Assembly: GCA_003053925.1 (NCBI GenBank)
Contig: QBKD01000001.1
Coordinates: 1,178,001-1,242,000, forward strand
Reading direction: 5' to 3'
DNA: 64,000 nucleotides
Source: Microbacteriaceae bacterium MWH-Ta3
GTDB taxonomy: Bacteria > Actinomycetota > Actinomycetes > Actinomycetales > Microbacteriaceae
Of the stretch, positions 59,199 to 64,000 are shown in pieces (within the stretch, counting starts at the first letter, position 1; each line of letters opens with the position of its first letter). The notes below the pieces were generated by a model. The model was given only the letters and a program-made list of their open reading frames with translations. It made no database searches and was not told the DNA's origin. The translations under genes were made by a program, and so were the position numbers.

Positions 59199-61595
59199 AT
59201 GACGATTCCGATTGCGGGGCTGTCTGCATCTGACGTGGCACAGCGGATTGCTGCGGGCCAGACGAACGTGCACGATCGCAGCACCAGTCGGCGCCTGTGG
59301 CACATCGTGCGGTCGAACGTCTTCACGCTGTTCAACGGTGTCGTGGGTGGCGCGTTCATCGTGCTACTGGCGCTAGGGGAATGGAAAGACGCGCTGTTCG
59401 GCTTCGCGATGGTCGCCAACGTACTCATCGGGATCATTCAGGAATACCGCTCGAAGCGCACCCTGGACCGGCTGGTGATGGTCAGCCAGCCCAACGCCCG
59501 TGTGCTGCGCGACGGAGTGGTGTCCGAAATCGCGGTGGACGATGTGGTGTTAGACGACGTGCTGGTTCTTATGCCCGGCGACCAGCTGGTTGCCGATGCC
59601 GTGGTGCTGGACAGCGCGGGCTTGGAACTTGACGAGTCACTTCTGACGGGCGAATCGGAACCCGTCGACAAGGCGCCGGGGGATACCCTGCTGGCTGGCT
59701 CGTCCGTCACTGCCGGCACGGCCCGTGCACGTGCCTTCCGGGTGGGCGATGCCTCCTATGCGAACACCATTGCGGTCGAGGCGCGACAATTCTCGCTCGT
59801 GGCCTCGGAACTTCGTGGCGCCTTGAACACGGTCATCCGCTGGATCTCGTGGGCACTGGTGCCCCTGACCGCAATCATCGCGAACGGGCAAATGCAGGCG
59901 GTAGGCGGCTGGGCCACCGCCCTGGAATCCGGTGAGTGGCGCCGCGCATTGGTGGGTGCTGTCGCCAGCGTGATTGGCATGGTTCCCCAGGGGTTGGTAC
60001 TGATCACGAGCATTGCGTTTGCCGTTGCCGCAGCGAAGCTGGCTGCGCGCAAGGTTCTGGTGCAGGAACTTCCCGCGGTCGAGGGCTTGGCGCGCGTCGA
60101 TGTGGTGTGCTTCGACAAAACGGGAACGCTCACCATGGGTGACACGGAATTTCACGATGCGGTCCTGGTGGGCGAGGTGCCGGCCGGCGCGGTGACCTGG
60201 ATCGACGCCCTGGGGCACTTTGGCCACGACGACACCGCAAACGCGACGGCGAAAAGCCTTGCAGCGGCATTCACGCCATCCCCGACGGTCCAGGTGCTCT
60301 CGCGCGTGGCGTTTTCGTCGGTGCGAAAATGGTCAGCCTGTGTCCTTGTCGATAGCGACAGCCAGCCGGGCACCTGGTACCTCGGTGCGCCTGAAATGCT
60401 CTTAAATGGCAACACACCCGGTCACCGCGAGGCGCTCGCCGCGGCGGATGAACTGGCAAGTTCGGGGTTGCGCACACTCGTGTTGGCGCATGCACAGGGG
60501 ATAGGCGCGGAGGACGGCACACTGCCCTCGGCCATCGTCCCGGTTGCCGTTGTCACCTTCACCGAAAAGCTGCGCTTCGACGCAGCCGAAACTCTGCGCT
60601 ATTTCGCGGAACAGGGTGTCTCGGTGCGCATCATCTCGGGAGACAATCCCGCGACGGTCGCATTCTTGGCGCACGAGGCGGGGCTGGTGTTCGATGGCGA
60701 CGGAATCGATTCGCGTGGGCTGCCCACCGACATCGAGGCGCTCGCCGAGGCCCTGCACAATCACACCGTCTTTGGGCGTGTAACGCCGGAGCAAAAACGT
60801 GACATGGTGGTGGCGTTGCAGCATCGCGGCCACGTCGTGGCCATGACCGGTGACGGCGTCAACGATGCGTTAGCGCTGAAGAAGGCCGACCTCGGTATTG
60901 CGATGGGCACCGGATCTGCGGCCACGAAGGCCGTCGCACGAGTTGTCCTGCTGGACAACAGGTTCGCCTCGTTGCCCGAAATCGTGGGGGAAGGCCGCCG
61001 CGTGATTGCCAACGTCGAACGTGTGTCGCGGCTGTTCCTGACCAAAACATCGTGGGCCATGACCACCGCCTTGGTGTTTGGTATTGCACTATGGGCATTC
61101 CCGTTCCTGCCCCGCCAATTGTCCGCCGTGGACGGCTTCGCCATCGGGATTCCCGCCTTCGCACTGGCGCTGTTGCCCAACGCTCGGCGCTATGTTCCCG
61201 GATTCCTTGCGCGGTCGCTGGCGTTCTGCATTCCCGCCGGTGTCATCGTGGGCGGCGGAATTGTGGCGGTCAATGTCCTCGCGCGGTCCCAACCTGGATG
61301 GGATGTGGCGTCCGCACAGACTGCCACTTCGTTGGTAATCGCGTTGACGGGCCTCTGGGTGTTGACGGAACTTGCACGCCCGCTTGACCGCTGGCGCATC
61401 GCCATCGTGGCCGCCATGTATGCGATGGCGTGGGGCACGTTCACGATCCCGTTGGTGGCGGATTTCTTCGAATTCGTGCCGCTGGATGCGTCACAGTGGA
61501 CCGCGGTTGGCGCAGTTTCTGCGAGTGCGATTGTTCTTATCGAGGTTGTCAACCAGGTTGTTGCGCGTCGATGGGCCGCGACGCCCGCCCGATAG
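59199..61595 (+). CDS. ctpE: cation-transporting P-type ATPase (CtpE-like)
   Basis: P-type ATPase of 798 residues with about ten membrane helices. The phosphorylation site is CFDKTGTLTMGD (Asp near 306), the actuator motif LTGESEPVD, and the hinge MTGDGVNDALALKKADLGIAMG. The helix-4 sequence SVIGMVPQGLVLITSIAFAVAAAKL resembles mycobacterial CtpE, which imports calcium. The metal is inferred from similarity only. It is located right after the Rieske gene. Confidence 0.87.
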   Translation: MTIPIAGLSASDVAQRIAAGQTNVHDRSTSRRLWHIVRSNVFTLFNGVVGGAFIVLLALGEWKDALFGFAMVANVLIGIIQEYRSKRTLDRLVMVSQPNARVLRDGVVSEIAVDDVVLDDVLVLMPGDQLVADAVVLDSAGLELDESLLTGESEPVDKAPGDTLLAGSSVTAGTARARAFRVGDASYANTIAVEARQFSLVASELRGALNTVIRWISWALVPLTAIIANGQMQAVGGWATALESGEWRRALVGAVASVIGMVPQGLVLITSIAFAVAAAKLAARKVLVQELPAVEGLARVDVVCFDKTGTLTMGDTEFHDAVLVGEVPAGAVTWIDALGHFGHDDTANATAKSLAAAFTPSPTVQVLSRVAFSSVRKWSACVLVDSDSQPGTWYLGAPEMLLNGNTPGHREALAAADELASSGLRTLVLAHAQGIGAEDGTLPSAIVPVAVVTFTEKLRFDAAETLRYFAEQGVSVRIISGDNPATVAFLAHEAGLVFDGDGIDSRGLPTDIEALAEALHNHTVFGRVTPEQKRDMVVALQHRGHVVAMTGDGVNDALALKKADLGIAMGTGSAATKAVARVVLLDNRFASLPEIVGEGRRVIANVERVSRLFLTKTSWAMTTALVFGIALWAFPFLPRQLSAVDGFAIGIPAFALALLPNARRYVPGFLARSLAFCIPAGVIVGGGIVAVNVLARSQPGWDVASAQTATSLVIALTGLWVLTELARPLDRWRIAIVAAMYAMAWGTFTIPLVADFFEFVPLDASQWTAVGAVSASAIVLIEVVNQVVARRWAATPAR

Positions 61596-61598
61596 CAT
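61593..61598 (+). promoter_or_regulatory. -10 element of yjdM
   Basis: TAGCAT at the 3' end of the P-type ATPase gene, six bases before the yjdM ATG; leaderless pattern. Confidence 0.45.
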
Positions 61599-61604
61599 GG
61601 TGGC

Positions 61605-61955
61605 ATGGACGAAACGTTGCCTCCTTGCCCACTGTGTTCCAGCATTTACACCTACGAGATGGGCGCCCTGTTGGTGTGTCCCGAGTGCGCGCACGAGTGG
61701 ACTGCCGATGACGCGGCAGCGGCGGCAGAAGCCTCGGTTATCAAAGATTCCGTAGGAAACGCGCTTGCCGATGGTGACACCGTGACCATCGCAAAGGACC
61801 TGAAGGTCAAGGGCAGCGCCACCTCGATCAAGGTTGGCACCAAGGTGCGCAACATCCGTTTGGTCGATGGCCCAGACGGCCACGACATCGATGCCAAGGT
61901 CGATGGCTTCGGCCAGATTTTCCTGAAGTCCAGTGTGGTGAAGAAGGTTCTGTAA
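61605..61955 (+). CDS. yjdM: zinc-ribbon YjdM/PhnA family protein
   Basis: Small protein of 116 residues. The N-terminal zinc ribbon is CPLCSSIYTYEMGALLVCPECAHEW, and the C-terminal SH3-like part begins with DSVGNALADGDTVTIAKDLKVKG. The family is often called alkylphosphonate utilisation protein, but a direct role has not been shown. It ends two bases before the convergent capC-like gene. Confidence 0.9.
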   Translation: MDETLPPCPLCSSIYTYEMGALLVCPECAHEWTADDAAAAAEASVIKDSVGNALADGDTVTIAKDLKVKGSATSIKVGTKVRNIRLVDGPDGHDIDAKVDGFGQIFLKSSVVKKVL

Positions 61956-61957
61956 CC

Positions 61958-63073
61958 CTATTTCGCGGGGGTGGGTGGCATCACCGGATAGGTAATTCCC
62001 GCCTGTCGTGCGGCCGTCCAACCCTTGCGTAATTCGCGAATACCGGGAATAAAGAGGACTGCGATAGCAGCAAAAATTGCCGTGTAATAGACGGGTTGCA
62101 GCGAGGTTTCAGCCTGAGTCACCAGACTCGTTCCGGCGACGGCGAGGAATACCATCGCTGAACCGCCCAAAGCCTTGGGTATTCCCATTCTCGTGCCCTC
62201 AAGAATCATCAGGGGAATCACGATAAGGGGCTCGAGGGCGTAGCCCTCGGGAATTGCGGCGCCGCCCCACCCGAATAGTGTGGCCCAAAAAAGCCCAAAC
62301 CAGGACACGATCCCGCCCACGATAAAAATCGTGTACATCTGCTGACGTGGAGTGAGTGCCATCCGCGGCGTAATTTTGCGGAAAATCAGCGTGCCTATCA
62401 AGGCGAAAGCAATCATGATCGCCAGGGACTCGGCGGTAGCAATCTCGAAAAGGAACAAGGTTCCAATGATTCCGGCCGAACCCACGCCCAGGCTCAGACG
62501 TGCGGCGGCAGCCAGCAAGATGCAGACGATAATCAGCACAGGATCGTGGCCCGTGAACATGGGCGGGATTACATCACTGCCCAACTGGAAGTATCCGCTG
62601 TTTTCAAGCCAAAGACGCAGCGGGATGAGTATTGCCAGCGTAATCGTGACAATCGCGGCGATGGCCCCCATGACCTTCACCCATCCTTCGCGCACAACAT
62701 CGTATGCCGTCAGGCCATTTGTGACGTATAGCCCGGCCGTCAAGAGCATCGTCATTCCGCCGAAAACATCCATTGCGCCTAACGAATAGAGCGTGCCATG
62801 AACAATGGCGGGCACGAGTATTCCGACGAAGAACATCCACTTTCGAGGCAAGGGCAGCACGCGTCCCACCGCGTAAATTGACGCCCAGCCGATAAAGGTC
62901 AAGGCAAGCCATGCGGCGACATCGACGTAATCACCGATGAGGAGTAGATAGGCCAGGTAGCTTCCTGTTATTGCGCCGCCCGAGACCATTCGGAAGCGTT
63001 CATAGAACAGTGCGGTGATCACCATTCCGAGAATGAATGCACCACGTGCCATCTCAATGTACGGATCAAGCAC
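61958..63073 (-). CDS. capC: PgsC/CapC-like poly-gamma-glutamate synthesis membrane protein (double length)
   Basis: Membrane protein of 371 residues with about ten helices. The first half resembles PgsC (GAFILGMVITALFYERF followed by GGAITGSYLAYLLL), and a second, similar domain appears in the C-terminal half (IMIAFALIGTLIFRKITPRMALTPRQQM). Common PgsC is about 150 residues, so this looks like an internal duplication. It would work with CapB in ATP-driven ligation of glutamate to a surface polymer. It overlaps the capB stop by a few bases. Confidence 0.72.
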   Translation of the reverse strand: MLDPYIEMARGAFILGMVITALFYERFRMVSGGAITGSYLAYLLLIGDYVDVAAWLALTFIGWASIYAVGRVLPLPRKWMFFVGILVPAIVHGTLYSLGAMDVFGGMTMLLTAGLYVTNGLTAYDVVREGWVKVMGAIAAIVTITLAILIPLRLWLENSGYFQLGSDVIPPMFTGHDPVLIIVCILLAAAARLSLGVGSAGIIGTLFLFEIATAESLAIMIAFALIGTLIFRKITPRMALTPRQQMYTIFIVGGIVSWFGLFWATLFGWGGAAIPEGYALEPLIVIPLMILEGTRMGIPKALGGSAMVFLAVAGTSLVTQAETSLQPVYYTAIFAAIAVLFIPGIRELRKGWTAARQAGITYPVMPPTPAK

Positions 63074-64000
63074 GTCGCACTCCCTTCACGGGGTCCAGAA
63101 TCAATGTTTCGCCGTGTTCTTCGAGCATTGCGCGCAACGCATCGGCAGTGCCGTTGTGCACGTTTTCCAGTAATACAAGCGTGGGAATTCCTACCGAGAC
63201 GTCGGTTTCTTCGTGCAGAATTGACCCGAGTTCCGTGGGCGACGATGCCAACCAGGTGGACAATCCATAAATCGTGGCATCAGTGGAACTCGCCTCGGCA
63301 TGCCCGCGTGCTACCCAGCTGCGCAGCGTTCCTGTCACGAACGCCACTGGCGCGGCGCTTGTTCGGATGGCATGCACAAACGACAACGATCGTAGTGGGC
63401 GGTCCCAGCGATTAACAATGACGGGAATGAGGTTGGGGCTGAAATTTCGGATTCCTGAGGCATCGATGGCTTCCGCCGCAGATTGAGGGTCGTTGGCTCC
63501 GCCCAAATCGATGACGGCAAATTCGCGCGTGCGATCGGGGTATTCCGTGGGTGGCCAGATATGGATGGTCGCGGCCTCGGGCTCACGGCTGGCGGCACGC
63601 ATTCCCGCTTTCGCGTTCGCCGCAAGAACGCCGTAATGCCGGGCGACGCGCGTTGCAATGGCAATATTGACGGGATGGTGACCCAGAATTGCGGCGGCGG
63701 CTTTGGGCACCGTGACAAACTCAATGTCGATTCCCGCAGCCTCGCAATAGTGTTCATAGGCCAGGCGAATAGCCGGTTGCGTGATTGCCGTGATGATCAA
63801 GGCGGGACGCCCTACGGAATGCAGAATGTTCAGGGCAATCTCAAGTTCAGTGTGCCCCTCTTCTTCGAGGTGGTCCAGTCGAATCGTCGGAATAACGACA
63901 ACATCCGCCTTGACTAACTGATTTTGCACGAGATCGATGAGTGCAGGCGTGACCGCCATGCATTCAAAAACGGAAATCTCGGCGTCTTGCTGTGATGCGC
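63066..64000 (-). CDS. capB: PgsB/CapB-like poly-gamma-glutamate ligase (5' end outside window)
   Basis: C-terminal 311 residues of a Mur-ligase-like amide ligase. The family landmarks are FECMAVTPALIDLVQ, TIRLDHLEEEG, GMRAASREPEA and GGANDPQSAAE, as in PgsB/CapB. The frame runs through the window end, and the ATG at 63959 is internal. The ATP-binding P-loop would lie upstream and cannot be seen. Co-oriented and overlapping with capC. Confidence 0.72.
   Translation of the reverse strand, partial: ASQQDAEISVFECMAVTPALIDLVQNQLVKADVVVIPTIRLDHLEEEGHTELEIALNILHSVGRPALIITAITQPAIRLAYEHYCEAAGIDIEFVTVPKAAAAILGHHPVNIAIATRVARHYGVLAANAKAGMRAASREPEAATIHIWPPTEYPDRTREFAVIDLGGANDPQSAAEAIDASGIRNFSPNLIPVIVNRWDRPLRSLSFVHAIRTSAAPVAFVTGTLRSWVARGHAEASSTDATIYGLSTWLASSPTELGSILHEETDVSVGIPTLVLLENVHNGTADALRAMLEEHGETLILDPVKGVRRA

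Overview
The window is a chromosomal segment from an actinobacterium (Actinomycetota, Micrococcales-like). The evidence is the moderately high GC with GC-rich third codon positions, a GatCAB amidotransferase, an ATP synthase operon with an 88-residue epsilon subunit, an oligoribonuclease, DevRS-like two-component genes, ykoEDC under a TPP riboswitch, and a CrtI/CrtEb-like carotenoid pair. Many genes appear to be translated from leaderless mRNAs: a TANNNT-like -10 hexamer ends 6-7 bases before the start codon at 18 or more genes. The family or genus cannot be fixed from the sequence alone.

Layout: 1-6465 holds the F1Fo ATP synthase operon (atpB, cut by the window edge, to atpC), followed by yaaA. 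7252-8330 is a tag-ogt alkylation repair pair. 8420-9457 is a membrane-anchored HExxH protein. 9473-10781 is a small lower-GC cassette with a graspetide-type RiPP locus: an ATP-grasp ligase, a 51-residue precursor and a 41-residue acidic peptide. 10759-25088 is a polyamine/amino-acid catabolic island: FAD oxidoreductase, class III aminotransferase, Lrp-type regulator, aminobutyraldehyde dehydrogenase, an FtsK-like ATPase, alanine dehydrogenase, a potDABC-type transporter, an asparaginase and gabT. Together these would import putrescine or spermidine and route it through 4-aminobutanal and GABA to succinate semialdehyde. 25140-33702 carries two OsmC proteins, an FKBP lipoprotein, ligA, a META-domain lipoprotein, gatCAB and a small membrane protein. 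33761-38067 has cspA, a glycosyltransferase, a DevRS-like two-component pair and terC. 38102-41587 is the thiamine-regulated ykoEDC operon with a P-loop kinase and tRNA-His. 41617-51136 has orn, an SDR, an MFS transporter, putA, a methyltransferase, a collagen-like surface protein and argG. 51249-53877 has another MFS transporter, a broken surface-protein locus and tRNA-Arg. 54035-64000 has a SOUL protein, carotenoid genes, a PLP decarboxylase, a Rieske lipoprotein, a CtpE-like P-type ATPase, yjdM, and capC/capB-like poly-gamma-glutamate genes (capB is cut by the window end).

The most interesting object is the cassette at 9473-10781. It has a TTGACA -35 element, and an 11-cytosine homopolymer lies inside the promoter spacer, a layout that suggests phase-variable expression. 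Transcription would start almost at the GTG of the acidic peptide. The next gene encodes a peptide ending in a Thr/Asp-rich core, next to an ATP-grasp ligase. The whole unit is bracketed by a perfect 24-bp direct repeat that forms the last codons and stop of both the ATP-grasp gene and the neighbouring FAD oxidoreductase gene. This looks like an insertion at the 3' end of a housekeeping gene.

The second notable region is 52510-53699. Two sortase-type surface protein fragments meet head to head with no start codon for either, marking a deletion, inversion or assembly breakpoint.
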